This document shows, in pieces, positions 13,058 to 26,383 of a stretch of DNA of 64,000 nucleotides (position 1 is the stretch's first letter; each line of letters opens with the position of its first letter). Under the pieces are notes generated by a model. That model was given only the letters and a program-made list of their open reading frames with translations. It ran no database searches and was not told the DNA's origin. The stretch comes from Acanthaster planci. Taxonomy: Eukaryota > Echinodermata > Asteroidea > Valvatida > Acanthasteridae. A program made the position numbers and the translations under genes. The stretch is taken from the NCBI RefSeq assembly GCF_001949145.1, contig NW_019091687.1, positions 116,202 to 180,201 of the forward strand, written 5' to 3'.

Positions 13058-13353
13058 TGCACGGCACGAGCCAGAGGTGTGGGATAAAAGATTTGCTGAG
13101 ATGTACAGACGTTTCACTGAGCATCCGAGATGGCCCCCTTTAATGGCAGAAGCATTCGGTTGGATTTTGTACAAAGTGACTGTCACAGAACAGTGGCTCT
13201 GTACGCTTATTTTCACAATGCACACCGCCATTGACGGGGGCCACAACAAATGACCAGCGATGGCATGAACATTGTCTCCAGATTTGCTCATAAGACCTAG
13301 GCGAATGCACAAACTTACCAGGGTGATTGAATTGGCTAAGGCCAAGCTGGACA

Positions 13354-13359
13354 ATAAAT
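13354..13359 (+). promoter_or_regulatory. Candidate AARS1 polyadenylation signal
   Basis: AATAAA about 300 bp after the AARS1 stop codon; a second AATAAA occurs at 13794-13799. Position fits a short 3' UTR, but no transcript evidence is available. Confidence 0.45.
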
Positions 13360-16300
13360 GCTCAGCGTGAACAGTTGATGTGGAAAATCAGCATTCTCTG
13401 CCACGTCCTCTCAGTGAGCTCTGGAACCTAATACTTTGGTGAGATCCAAACTAAATTTGGGTGGACGAAAATTAATGGATTAGTAAAATGTTTATCGTTA
13501 CTGGGCTAGTGATGTTTTAACATTTACAGAAATTAAAGTATAAAATCTAAATGTCTCAAACCATGATATACTATTTCAAAACAAGGCTGGATTATCTCCT
13601 CTATTGAGAGCAAAAAAATGTCGGTAATGCCCAGCAGCTCAGTGTTTTGTGCTGAGCACGGTCTTTTGTTATAAGACCCAACTCTTTTGTCCCAGTTCCG
13701 GGCTCCCCGGCTCTGCATATAAATCTATGTACTCGAAAACGGGTTGCCCGGCAGGAAGTGGTTAAGATGTCAGATTGTGGTGGATTTTGAGGCAATAAAA
13801 AGTGATCTGTATACTCAAGATATTTTTTTTTACAGTTTACCCAGGATTACCAAAATGTTGATGTGTAACTTGGAGGAACTTTCCTCTTGTAGGCAACTGA
13901 TAATCAGAGTTTGAAATCGGTATGAAATTTCTCATGTTGTGATGATGATATTGAAGTGGTCATTTTAATTTCATTGTGTGGGCAATCTAGGGTCCAATTT
14001 TGCTTAATATTAGTAGAAGACAGCCAACACAAAAGCCTTCTTCACTGTCCAAACTCGCTGAAACTTTGTGTGCAGATGCAGATTTTTGTTGTAAATTACT
14101 TATTGAGCAAACGTTGCCTCTGAGGTTCTATTTTTGCTCAGCAAGAAAATGTTCCCAGCTAAGATTACATACAGTGTACATTACTAGCAGCTGGTTCCCC
14201 GCCCATTTTGTGCTTGGCACAGATATCTGCTTAGCAGGGTTTATTGTTCAAGGAATTCAAAGGAACCTCATAACAGTATGGTATAATGTTCTTTTTTTGT
14301 TTGTGCGTTTTTGTTTCATAAATTTTTTCAGTGCAGTGGCGTACTGTACTTATCATGGAATATCAGGTGTATAACTGTTCAAAAACATTGTCCTCTTGGC
14401 ATGTAAATATCTGAAATGACAGGTGTACATTGAGGTGCCAATATGGACGCTGACCCTCTATGGTGTATGTAAAATCATATTGAAATCGGCAGATCGAGGA
14501 CCTTTAGGTTTAATGGTGACAGGTGCCCTCTGACCTTTTGGTGGGCTGGGGTTGAGCATAAGCTTGGAAAGTTTGAAATACGTGGGATTTTCACTTTTAT
14601 TCATTGGTGTCAAGCCAAGGTGACAATGTTTTTGTTGTGGGGTACAGAGGGAACCAGTTGTATATATATTTGGGAAACCCTTACTTTCAGCGCCCTACTA
14701 CTATTTGTGTCCATGCCATAACTGCCAGAATTGGAAAAAAATGTGCAGTTGTTTTAGCAACACCCTCCAAAATGACTACTCAGTCGGTCAGATGTGTAAA
14801 AGGAAGACTCACCCCAAGTTGGCAAGGTAATTTGACTTTTGACCAATGCGCAGCTTTCAAGAAGTGGGGAAAAAAATCATTGCAACAAACTGTAGAGGTG
14901 TCCTAAGAGTAGGGATTGCTGTTATTTATAAACGCCGCTTGGTGAATACAGCTTCTGTAATGAGTGGTATTAGTTGACAATACTTCTGAGGACTAAAACG
15001 AAGATTACTAAACTGCCACAAAAGGGGAAATTTACAGATTTTGTCCATTCACAAAGTAGAATCATCGTAATTGCAAGGTCACTCAAGAGCCAGTGAAATG
15101 GCTGTGAATTTTACATGGAAAGTAATTGATATGCAGTCAAACTTTGTTAACAAGACTACTGTTAATACAGCATTCTGCTTGCAAGGATATTTTGGGGTTC
15201 CAGTCCTTTGTTCCGTTTTTTTTTTCTCCCGATAATGCAATGTTATAACAAACTTAAATTTGCAAAGTCCTAGGGACCTCTTATTAACGAGGTTCCACCG
15301 TATTACACTTGTCACATCCTCCCTTTATTTCGGGGTCTTCATCTTCTTTAAAGCATGCTTTTACTATTTTCTGTAAGTGGTGTCAACAGAGTTCAGTGCG
15401 CTAATTAAAGAGCAAAATTTGTAAGTATTTGATCATGTGGTCAGTGCATTTGCAACCCAACTCCTGGCATTCCATTTGACCACTGCCTTCAACAGTCAGA
15501 AATGGTTGTTGATGAGATATGTCGCCAGGTAGTGGTTGTCAGGGACGTCAGGCAGGGAGACCCTGTCATGTCAAATCAAGGTCAAGACATGTCAGTTTGA
15601 TGTATACCGACTTTAGACAGGGCAGTGGTGTGAACAGTGTGTAAAAAAATCCTATTATAAAGTTTAAGAAGTGCAGCACCGGAGGCAAACATGAAATGAA
15701 AGCTATTTTACAGTCTTACAGCGTACAGATACTTTTAGATTTCTCCACAGAAAGCACAACTTGCGTGGGCCAACCGGTAGTCGAGTTTAAAAATGGAAGT
15801 TATCCAATGCAGATATTTGTAAATCAGTCGGTACAAAATGGTTCGTTATGTCACAAGAACGAAGATAAGGAATTACTTGAAGCTCAATAGTCCGTCCCAT
15901 TCCAGAAAATCAGATCTTTTTTATATTTTCAAATTTATTCGTTCTGCGGAGTTCAACTTATCACAACTGGAAAGCGGGGTTTGAAAAGGTTGAGTCTAAT
16001 GTAGACTTGAGAGACTTACTTTAAATCTCCGTAGCAACCGGCTTGTTCCTAAAACCCCAAACCATATAGATTTTGAAGATGTTATTTTTGACCTCCAAAA
16101 TTGAGATTCTATGAGAAATTACCCCCCTCCCCGTGAGTCATTGCAGGGAAACGCATAGTGTAATACATCACCTTCAAATGTCACAATTTTACATACAAAA
16201 TTTAATTACATGTAACACTGACCTCATTTTTTAAAAAGTAACCATGGACTCACATATGTGCCTTTTTACAGATTACACATAAACAATTTCTTCATTTTTC

Positions 16301-16845
16301 TGATAAACGATTATAAATAAATGAGCAGTATTCATAATATTAAAAAACTAAGGAAAAAAAAATTACTTCTTGTACTCAACTGCCCCAAACATATCCAAAG
16401 TAATTTACATACAAGAAATGGCACATTAAAAATATTACCAATTCCATAATAATTGAGAATAATTGCTGTCTGCATTGAAATTGAAATTCATTATACATCT
16501 GACACTTTTGAATTGTTACAGAACGTCTTTTTTTAACTGGCCGGTAAAGGAAAGAATTAAGTATCCGGATGCATACAAAAAATCTTTAAATATAAAAATC
16601 CGATTCTATACAAAAATAGTGGATGTTTGAAATTTCAATTTGTTTAATTTTTGACATGCATATTTCATTCAAGTGCAGTTCACCTAAGTAAACACACGTT
16701 TGCCTGTTTTTGTTGACCAAAAAATTGTATTTACACTTAAAAAGTAATGTTGAAAAACTCGTTGCATTGGAAAAATCTTGTGGAGAAAATTACCATAGGA
16801 CAACAGTGACGTAAACCCATAATGGATATTCAAAATGCACCCAAG
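13360..16845. other. Intergenic / 3' flanks between AARS1 and TRAF7-like gene
   Basis: AT-rich sequence between the convergent 3' ends of AARS1 (+) and the TRAF7-like gene (-). Open frames here (for example 14604-14906) lack codon bias, splice context or recognisable motifs. Probably contains the 3' UTR of the TRAF7-like gene toward its right end and otherwise decayed repeats. I see no gene. Confidence 0.6.
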
Positions 16846-16849
16846 CCAC

Positions 16850-16925
16850 CATGGCAAGCTCGGTGGTCGAGTAAACTGGATGTTGTGGGTGCAAATCCCA
16901 CTTGAGTAAGGTTGCAAACCTTACT
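16850..16925 (+). repeat. tRNA-like SINE head remnant
   Basis: GCTCGGTGGTCGAGT resembles an A box, and a T-arm with a perfect 5-bp stem and 7-nt loop follows at 16885-16901 (GTGGG, loop TGCAAAT, CCCAC). The acceptor and anticodon stems do not form, so this is a tRNA-derived repeat rather than a tRNA gene. Confidence 0.45.
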
Positions 16926-17292
16926 CTAAATTTCTTCAAGGTCTTGGAAATACGCCGCCCGTGCAGTGCGTACAGCTCTACCCTGCCAAGGGTAAAACCT
17001 AACATTAAAAATGCCAAAATTCTTCCCCCCTTGACAACTGGGGCGAGTTCACTGGTGTAAAACTGGCATCGGCGAGCCTGTGTTCAGTTGTCTGGATATT
17101 AAAAAACGCAGTCGGTGGCTCCAACAGGTAATGATCAGTTTGAGGTTGCAGCAGAGTAATATGGACATGACTGTGGACGCTTGGTTGGTTTAATACAAAG
17201 TCCAAAAAATTGCACAGTTGAAATGGTCCTGGTCCATTTCAGTGACCAACGAAAAAAAAATGCACTGGTGGTGAAAGCTGGCTGTGGTATTC

Positions 17293-20200
17293 TCACATGT
17301 CCTTCCCTGGCAAGATGTGATTGCCGAAGCTGCTGTACGTAATCAGGCGGAAGTACTTGAAGATCTAGAGCATGAAAAGAAAGAGAAACTACTGAAAGTT
17401 CTAGAACTAGGAACCATAAATTAGTTTAGGCTTCGTGACTCCTAATCAAAGGGTCGGGGGGTGCGAATCCAGCAGCTTGTTAGACCTTTGGTCACATCGC
17501 TTTACCTTTAAAGTTACCTCTCTCTACCCACGAGCCATCTATGGGTACCTGTGAGGTCAGAGGTCGAATGTGCATGGACATCGGCTGCCAAAAATGGTCT
17601 CTGGCCTGATAAACGGGGATAATAATTCTAACACTGCTTTGAGCAGCAGCACCTCCGGACATCGCATCATTAACTGAAAATGGGTGGACAAACCACACAT
17701 GACTTTTTAGACAACATTCTTTTTTTGGGGGGGGGGAGGAGTTTGAACATTTCAGCTTTTTTTAAATCTCAGGACTTTACCTTGATTTCTTTATCTTCAG
17801 AAGCGGTGAAGAGTAAACTGTGGCACAGTGCGATGGCGTTTACGCTGCCCTGGTGGCGGGACAGAACTTGGAGGGAAAGGAAATTCTGTAGATCCCAGAT
17901 CTGATAAAAACCAATGAAAAAATTGCAAACTTAATACTGGAGAGCATAAGGTTTAGAATTGACTAAACAGGGTTAGGGTTAGGAAATGAATATGTAAGGG
18001 CTGGTTAGAGCAAACAGAATGCAAGAACAAAGTCAAATATGGACTTTTTTTTACAGCGGGCAGTACTATTTTCTTTAATCTGGAAGTAAATTTATGTCAA
18101 AATTATTAAATAACCTACTTAAAGTAGTTAAAGAAATAGGAAACGGACAAGTTATCCTCAAAAAATCCACATCATGTTCTTATTGCCAAACATCAAAGAA
18201 ACATGAATTATTCACACTTGTTTTTGTTTTTAAAGGAAACTCTATCATAAAGGTCGCACTGGGCAGAATCTGCTATACTCACCTGTACGGTGTTATCGTA
18301 GGAGCTGGAAATGACAAACTTGCCAGCTGGGCTCGTGGCCAAGTCGGTGACGATTCCAATGTGGCCGCCGAGACACTTGACGTGCTGGTGGGTGACAACG
18401 TCAAACAGCTGCATGTTCCTGTTGTATGTTCCTGGAAACAATCAAAAGATCAATCATGATGTTTGTTGCTGACAAAGGATGCCAAAAGACTGCAGGAGAA
18501 AACTATTAGCCGGACTGAGCAAAAGAAATCTTTTTTTTTCTAAACTTAATATTTCTGGGATTAGCTAAACTTAATGAGTCAGATATAGAGTTGACAGGCT
18601 GTTAAAACCTCGTAACATAATTGGTGCGCTTCTTTTTAATGCTTGCCTTCTAGATGCGGTTTTTGACTGGACTGGATTGGAAACAGAACTGCAAAAAAAC
18701 AAGCAAGTGGCGACTGTTTGTGATTGGATGGGGCTGAAGTATTTGATGCCTGAAATGTCAACTGGCGATGCTGCAGCAAGATGGAGTGTGCAGGTTTGAC
18801 ATGAACTAAAGTCTAGGTCACTGTACAGATCACAGACGTGATCACAGACAATCACAGACCTGATCCCTGACCCAATCAATGACCTCGGCAATGACCAGAT
18901 TACTGACTTGATTAAATGTGTGATCACAGATCTTATCACCGGCCTCATCACACAAATTACAGACCTGATAACGAACCTGATCACAGACCTGGTCACTGGC
19001 CTGATCACTGACCTCAACCCCTTAACCAATCACAGACCTCATCGCAGATCAGATTGATATGTCAGTTTAAACTATTTACAGAACGCTTCATCTGTCATTT
19101 CGACTAAGAACAAAATAATGAGGAAATGAAAAGAACGACCTTCTACAAAAGTACTTATGTAACTGTGAGGTAAGTACAAACAAAAGGAAATCAACCTGCT
19201 GTTACTTATTAGTATTCCAATACAAGTTTCCACTGCTATGCCTGAAAAAATGTCAACTCCTACTTGCAAGAAAAATATCATGGATGTGATAGACTATGGG
19301 ACAGGCATGCCAGGAGTGACTGTCACTTTTGCCACAACACAATGCAGTATCATGCACTGTCATGAACCCTAACCCTCCCCGATCCAACAAAATCCACAAG
19401 GTTTTCATTTGTGTGAATTTTGTAGGACTGAGGAAGGTAATGCCCCTGCCACACAATGCTTGACTGTGGAATTGACAGGAGCTCAAATTAGAAAGAATGT
19501 GGCAATGGTTCCTGGTGCGATGGAGAGTTTTGGAGAACTTGGAAAGCAAAATTGAGAAGTATGCAGCTATGATAGTGAGGTACGATAAGATTTAGTGTTC
19601 GGCTGCGCTAAAATGGGCCGAGTGTTAAAAAAGGGACCAGCCAATCTGACCCAAGTGCAAAGGGGAGCCCTACCTGAATGACCCTCCAAAGAGTCCTTTG
19701 ACCTCTCCTCATTTCCACTCTCTCCCCGCGTTCCTGGTCAAAGTGCAAAGGTCACAGGAAGCCATGGGAAAAGAGCGTACACAATATTGGGAGAGCACAA
19801 AAAATGCACAGACATTTGAGCTACACACACAGCAAGTGAACTCTGAACTTTGTGAACAATGCTTTACTTGCCATCCAAATTTATGCGGACTGCTGAAATA
19901 CATCACAACTTCCATCCACAATTTTACATAGAAAATCCCACTGCTGATGTGTCGAAACTAACGTGCAACTTGTGTCTCCACGACAACAGACCAACACAAT
20001 TAATAACAGAATTCACAAACTCTTTGTGTACAGAACGACAGGACAAAAATGTGAACAGCAAAATAGACAAAAGAGGACGGATAAACGATCAAGAATGACG
20101 AATAGGGGAATATTAACGAATGGTGAATGGTGCGATACACTTACCAACAATGATAAACTTGGGAGTGATAGCCAAGGCATAGACTGAACCGTATTGGTGC

Positions 20201-23200
20201 TCCAACTTTCTCTTTAAGTTAAACTGGCCCGTGGCATCCCATATGCAGACCACGTTGTGAGAACCACTGTACAGTGCCTCCTATTGTCGTAAGGGAAGAA
20301 AGTGGATCTTGAGTAAAATAAGAATTTAGGACGTAATTAGGGGAGCAACATTTGACCCTTTGATTTCCTTCGGGATACTAAACAAGGAGGTGAGATGCAC
20401 AATATTTAGTTGGTGTCAAATAAAGGTAAGAGGACAGAAAAACTGCCCCTTGCATATTATTTTTTAAATATAAAAACAACACAAATGGGTTGTAATGAAG
20501 CAACGGACAAGGGAGTACCTTTGAAGGTTCCAGCGTCAAGGCTCGGACCCAGTGATGTAAGCCAGAAATACTTTGGACGGCCTCCAGTGTGTCTGCATGC
20601 CATACCTACAGAACAGATAACAGTACCAACCTCAAATAACGAAAACCGAGAACAGTTAACCCCTTCACGCCGGGATTCTTTTGACCGTGACTACTGGGCT
20701 GCGGTATGCCCAGTATCCAAAGCTCTGTCCGGCAGCAGGCCCACATTGAACCAGCAGCTGCGTGGTGAATAGACTCTATGTGTGGTATGCACTAATCCTC
20801 ACACAGAGCCACGGCTGTGGACTGCTCCCGGTATGAAGGGGTGAAGGACCTTGCCAACCAGTAATGGGCAACAGGTCCTTGTGTAATAGTGACCTACTTA
20901 AACCTAGTGGCAAACCATGAAGGTGGAACCAATGCACTGTGACTAACAGTGATTTCTTTTTGATTTTTCTCACTTTTTCTAATTTCCTATCTCAATTTCG
21001 ACTTTGTCCACTTCTTGTCAGGCCGCAGGCCTGATTTCATACAGCTAAGAAGAAGAAAAAATCACTTAGAAAAAATTATGCGCTAAACAACGATCAGCGG
21101 GGACCAGTCGTGCAAAATGCCCAATCTATGAACTTCTCGGCTGGTAACCTCTTCCTTTGCTGAGCAAATAGTTCTTTACCTTGATTGTGCAATACCCCGA
21201 GGAGAAGAGATACTTGCTGTTCTTGACCAAAGCGCAGATGGCGCTGTCGTGGGCTTTCTGCGAGGATGCCAAAAAGTTGAGGACTCTCTGAACGTACGGT
21301 TCCCAAGTCAAAGGTCATATGCAAATTAGGACCCCTCCATGTCCACTGGGTCCACCCTCCCCCAAGATTTTGTTGTTTTGCTATTCGAAGATGGCAGAGA
21401 GGTAAACGGTTCGGCATTTGCGAGATGTGATCTGGAATAATGTTTCCTCCAATTATGTGTATCAAAGCAGTACACTCGCACACAGCCTTGGCAAGGGCAG
21501 ATCTGGAAGGGGCCATGGGACCCAGAAGGAACCCCGCAAATTGAGGGGGGGAAATACTGAGACAGGGAATTTTGGGGGTATATTTTCATTTCGTTCCTTC
21601 AAAAATTGTGTAATAAGTTCCAAAGTGTGGTCAATCTACCCAGAAAGGCCATAAACGGTTACATGAAAAAAAATTCCCAGTTTTTGGGGCCCCCTGAAAA
21701 AATTGAGTTCTGGATCCGTCCTTGAGCCCCGATGTGCAATTGTTTCTAATCGCTCCATTTTTAAAAGGTGTGAAACGTGTTCTCACTTTAACGCATTTGT
21801 GTTCTTTCATAGTGTCGTACTTCCACATTCTGATGCTCTGGTCCTCGCCAGCACTGTACAGATATTCGCTACCAGCTAAGAGGGCGTTGACCTGGCAGAA
21901 AAAAGACAGAAGAACGGACTCTTGAGGAGAAACAAACACGCAATTACGCCATCACAGGTAAGAGGAGGAAACATTATTCCGCATTCCTAAAAAAGTGTGC
22001 AAAGTTTGGACAATTTCAGACTGTCATCTTGGAACACCGAATGAGGAATGCAATCTCGCGAACACGATGACGTTATAATGACTCGATTACATTTCTGTGA
22101 GGAAATTTCAAACCAGGCTATCAACAGGGCTTGGGATTTCAGGGTATCCTTTGAATAAAAACGAGAAGGAAAAGCTGGCACCTTCTCTGAGATGACTGCT
22201 TGAAATAATCAGGAAATTGCAATTCATTTTAACGAAGGCAAAAATGCAAACCTTTCTCTGTTTCATCCATAACAAAAAGTTGCCACAAGGTGGCCACACA
22301 CTTCGCAGAGGCATATATCCAGGCACGCCGCCAATGTGCATTCAGAAAAGCCCTGCATTACGGCACAAACATTGCCAGCAATTTCTCAGAAACCAGAGCA
22401 AAGTACAAAGCTCACACCGTTGTTTTTTTCACACATTACAAGAGGCCTCTCTGATGTGAAGTTGTCAAATGTAAATTTGTTCATTGAAAGGAATTTCATT
22501 TTTATCCCCCGAGGCAGCATTACGGTGTCCGTGTGTCCTTTGATGTTCTGTACGCAGCCTTTACTCAGGGCATCAACGTCCCACACTTTGATGACTTTGT
22601 CTAGTCCGCTTGAGTATAGCCTATGACCTCTTGTTGCCAGGCAGTGGATGGCAGCATTGTGACCTCTGAAAAAGACAAGACCAACAGTGGCTGATCTCTC
22701 TTTTTATCACCAACTTCTGTGACTCTATCAACATATGATTACTTTCATTCTTCAAGCATTTCTCAGCAAAAATCAGTCAAAAGAACAACATCTACCTGAT
22801 GACGATGTTCATTCAACCTTCAGCTTACCTTAGAGTTCCGATGCATTTGAATTCAAACGGAACCTGCCAGTGATCGTGCCCAGTCATTGTGTTTTCAGGG
22901 CTTGACGAATCCCGCCGATCTATGAGTGAAAATATCAGGGTCATTGAGTTTCGAGGCTTGAATGAGAACTCAGTGCAGAATTAAAACAAAGGTCAACTTA
23001 GCTGGGCTGCTTGAAAATGTGAACAGATGCCCAGTTACGATTAATGGCTGTGTACGCAGATCAGCTCTCGGTTGTTTCAATGCAAAGTGAGGGCACTTAT
23101 GTACGTTTGACAAAAAATGCCGCAAAAGGCTTCTCTAAAGTCAATCTTTAACTGCGCCAACCACATCAACCTGGCACGACTTTTCATAGGCCACGTCTGA

Positions 23201-26200
23201 CCCTCCCCTCTCTAGGGCAATCCCCACCCCTACCCCCTCCTCGAGGCCCAGGGACAACCTACCAGATGCGGTCCTCGGTCTGATGTGAGGTCTCTGCGAC
23301 CGACTGAAGGAAGACGAGCTGAGCTTAGCATCGTGCTTATCCATGGTGGCCTTGAGGTCGTTGTACTTGGACTCCACATCGGTCAAGGCCCTGAAATGGA
23401 AAGGACTTGCGGAATGAATTTCAAGAAACAAAATAACCTTCAAGGTCCAAACCACTGACCATATCTCTTCCTACAAATATACACTTTTTTACAGGGAGGC
23501 TAGCCCTTAAGTCAAAGCATTCGTTAAGTAGGTTTGGAAAATTATTTGACCACAAGACAAGTTAATATACGTATCAAAATAATTATCTAAAAATTGATTC
23601 ACGGCACTGCTGAAGATTACCACAACATTTGAAGATGGCTGGTAAAAGAAACCATGAAAAGGTACTTCAAAATGAGTGCACAGTGGTTGAATTAAACCAG
23701 TGTACTGTAGGTCTCAGAGTAAAATCGAGTAAAATGTGACTCGCTCTACCAAAACCTGGATTTCCTGAAACGAATGGTAAGGCATTCACCACAGCTGGGA
23801 AAAGATGTCAGAGAATCCATTCCAACTTTTGACCTCTTGACCCTCACAAGATTTTACGACCAACATTTGTTAATAATTTTTAGAATAGAGGACAAGACCA
23901 AAAAAATTTGTTAAAATAACATCATTTAGGGCAGAACAGCCTTGTGGTAAAACGCGGTGTCCCAAATTCATCCAGTTTGACTGACCTTGTGCAAGCCTCC
24001 AGCTGAGCTTTCATCTCATCTCGGCTATTCTCAAGGAACAGCACCTTCTCGATCAGCATCTGCACCTGCTTCTGCAGGAGAACCTGGTCTTCGGAAGGCT
24101 GCCCGGCAAAAGATCAAAATGTCAAGAACCCTGAGTAAGCTAGTTTGTGGCTCTACGACTGAAAAGGAAGCTGGTCTTGCCCACAACCAATCTTAGAAGT
24201 TTATCACCGGGACCGAACGAAAATACTCCCAGCCTCAACGACATTGTAAGTGCTCCTGTTGCAGAAAAATGCAACCAAGAGGGTCTGGAAGTCAGCAATG
24301 GGGTCTGAGCCAACGGGTTGAACATTTCAAAAGGTGTCTGGAAGCCGAGTGTTGGACACACCCTCACAGTTTCTCAGTCTCAGCATGGAGTAGTGAGTCA
24401 AACTCTACAGTGTGTACGACCATGGGTGCTCTCCACTTGGCAACGGTGTAATGATCATGAAATGGCACGACAGTTTAACCCCTTCGCTACGGAGGACTGC
24501 TACTACCGCACCTTTGTGTGAGGATTAATGCCTACCACACATACAGTCTATTCACCATGCAGCTGCTGGTTCAATGTGGGCCTGCTGCTGGACAAAGCCC
24601 TCCATTCTGGGCATACCACAGCCCAGCAGTCACGGTCAAAATAATCCCGGCGTGAAGGGGTTAAGGCCTCATTACAGGTTTGAAACAAACAATGTTACCT
24701 GAGACACGGTGTTCACGACTGCACAAGGACTCGCTTCATATTTACATGAAAGGCAGTGGTCTTCGACAGCACGCGACGTACCGGTAAAGGTGCACCCTGT
24801 CACAAGGAAAAAAAGGAGAATTAATCTTTGAGGAATTCCCGTAACCCACAAATCCGGCAAATCACAGCCAAGCCTGGAATGATTTACGAATGCGTCCATA
24901 GGCAAGGTACTCTACAGTGAGACAAGTGAATGCAGTACACCTCTGAACAGTGCCACGGGCAGACATACCAGCAGATATTATGAATGCTGTGCACTTGACC
25001 CCCTAGGCTTGTGCGCATTCTGATGAAAATTGGTCAAGTGCAATTCATGCCATGCACGTGAAAATCAGAGCATCCACGTAGTGGGTCTGCTATATCAGAG
25101 CTCTTGTCATATATTTCCTGTTAAGAGTCTTCCATCTCCGTACATTCCGCCAACATGTTAAGAATAGACCTTTTTCGCCCGACTAGCATGACGCACTTGC
25201 ACAACAACGGACTCCACTGCTCACCTTTCTCGTAATGATGACACTTCACAAAGGGGCAGACCGTCACCACATGCTCCTCCAGGTCCAGCCGCAGCAGTGT
25301 CCCACACTCGGGGCTGTTGGGGCACTGCAGGGAGCTGTACGGACAGCTGGCCTCGTGCTCGGCCTTCTGGGAGAGACGGATCAGCTCGGGGCAGCCGCAG
25401 GTGTCCGTGATCAGCTCGTCGTTGCGCGAGCTGAACCGCTTGATTCCATTCTTGCAGTACACCAGAATGTCATCTAGCTGCGAGGTGATGGCCCTGTACA
25501 GATTTACATAAAAGTTACTTCCTACAAGCTGTGCTTGTTGATGGGGGAAAATTACAATTCATAAAAATTGATGGAAGCTTTTACAAATCCTTAAAAAGTT
25601 AAATTTCTAGTTGCCCTCCTTACTATTTATCTTCTTAACACTAAAAATTTATACATTTCAGGTCATTATGCACATTTAAGCAAGTTGGAAATATTTCACT
25701 TTGTTTGTCCCATTCATAAATATATTAAAAAATTGAAAACTGATAGGTTAAAATAAAATATCAAATAAATAATGTTGCTGAGATGACACACACACACAAA
25801 TACAGCTACTCCAGACCCCTAAAAATTTACAATTTGGAGTTTCAGATCTGAAAATTAGTTGGTGAAATTCAGAGAACCTTCTCTGCTCAGTTTCAGTGTT
25901 TTTTTGGGTTTTTTTTGGAGTTGTTGTTTTTCGGGTAAAGATGGAGTAAAGTTGATCTATTTTTTTCATGTTTTCACTAAATTGAACCTCACTCAAGTGA
26001 AGCCGTAGTCTCTCCTTTCACAAGCAAAGAATCCCAAAGACTTATTACTTTTTATCAAGCATTTCTGCATTAGGCCTGCGCCAGATGTTCCGGTGTGGTC
26101 AGGGTGGTGCATCGTGAACTTCGCGAAGGCGAGTCCCAATTACTTTTGTACACACACAAATGACCATGATGACAAACCTATTCGCAACGACTGACGTGTT

Positions 26201-26383
26201 TTTCAGCGGCTTCTCGTCCACGGGGCAAGCATCCAAAATGACCGAATCCTTGCCGTCCGTCAGGCAATGCCTGCAGAATGTGTGCCCACATACCACACTG
26301 ATCACAGGATCTTGCAAGAGCCTTTTACACGAGGGGCAAAAAAGGTGCACGGAAGGTTCTTCGGCGAACACGGAAGTCGCCAT
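17293..26383 (-). CDS. TRAF7: TRAF7-like RING / TRAF zinc finger / WD40 E3 ubiquitin ligase
   Basis: Predicted ubiquitin ligase of the TRAF7 family, which in vertebrates acts in MEKK3/MAPK and NF-kB signalling. Exons in order: 26383-26178, 25493-25225, 24796-24699, 24098-23986, 23390-23263, 22919-22829, 22665-22524, 21891-21787, 21287-21180, 20605-20519, 20280-20145, 18431-18283, 17900-17781, 17364-17293. Lengths sum to 608 codons with matching phases. Domains: RING residues 16-56 (C16, C19, C32, H34, C37, C40, C53, then CPVD as in human TRAF7); TRAF-type zinc fingers about 85-185; coiled coil about 190-260; serine-rich linker; WD40 repeats about 295-584 (GLHHWVRAL matches human GLNHWVRAL). 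The start is set by an in-frame TGA just upstream. Compared with human TRAF7 (about 670 aa) it lacks the long serine-rich N-terminus and adds a 23-residue tail ending HILPGKDM. Orthologue versus lineage paralogue is unresolved. Confidence 0.92.
17425..17660 (+). mobile_element. tRNA-derived SINE-like element in last TRAF7-like intron
   Basis: B-box-like GGTGCGAATCC (17460-17470) is followed by a body with GCCATCTATGGGTACCTGTG and an end with GATAATAATTCTAACACTGC, a layout typical of tRNA-SINEs. No intact A box was found. Confidence 0.5.
18828..19051. repeat. Degenerate 12-bp minisatellite (GATCACAGACCT)
   Basis: About 18 tandem variants of GATCACAGACCT / GATCACTGACCT within the TRAF7-like intron between exons 20145 and 18431. 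Many units differ by one or two bases. Because the unit is a multiple of 3, open frames across it (18571-19029 on the minus strand) are artefacts. Confidence 0.85.
19375..19437. mobile_element. Palindromic mini-element, TRAF7-like intron
   Basis: CCTCCCCGATCCAACAAAAT on the left pairs with ATTTTGTAGGACTGAGGAAGG on the right after inversion, with a short centre. Same family as 1692-1755 and 39303-39380. Confidence 0.55.
20656..20846 (-). mobile_element. TTAA-flanked MITE, copy 3 (inverted)
   Basis: Left edge TTAACCCCTTCACGCCGGGA is intact; the right edge has decayed to GAAGGGGTGA. Internal sequence matches copies at 3421, 9442 and 24475. Lies in the TRAF7-like intron between exons 21287-21180 and 20605-20519, close to the 20605 splice acceptor. 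Confidence 0.8.
24475..24664 (+). mobile_element. TTAA-flanked MITE, copy 4 (best ends)
   Basis: Starts TTAACCCCTTCGC and ends GCGTGAAGGGGTTAA: TTAA on both sides plus an inverted terminal CCCCTTC/GAAGGGG. Inner sequence matches copies 1-3. Intronic in the TRAF7-like gene, just downstream of exon 24796-24699. Confidence 0.85.

Noticed and set aside
14604-14906. 100-codon plus-strand open frame between AARS1 and the TRAF7-like gene
   Set aside because: No recognised motif, ordinary AT-rich composition and no splice partners; consistent with chance.
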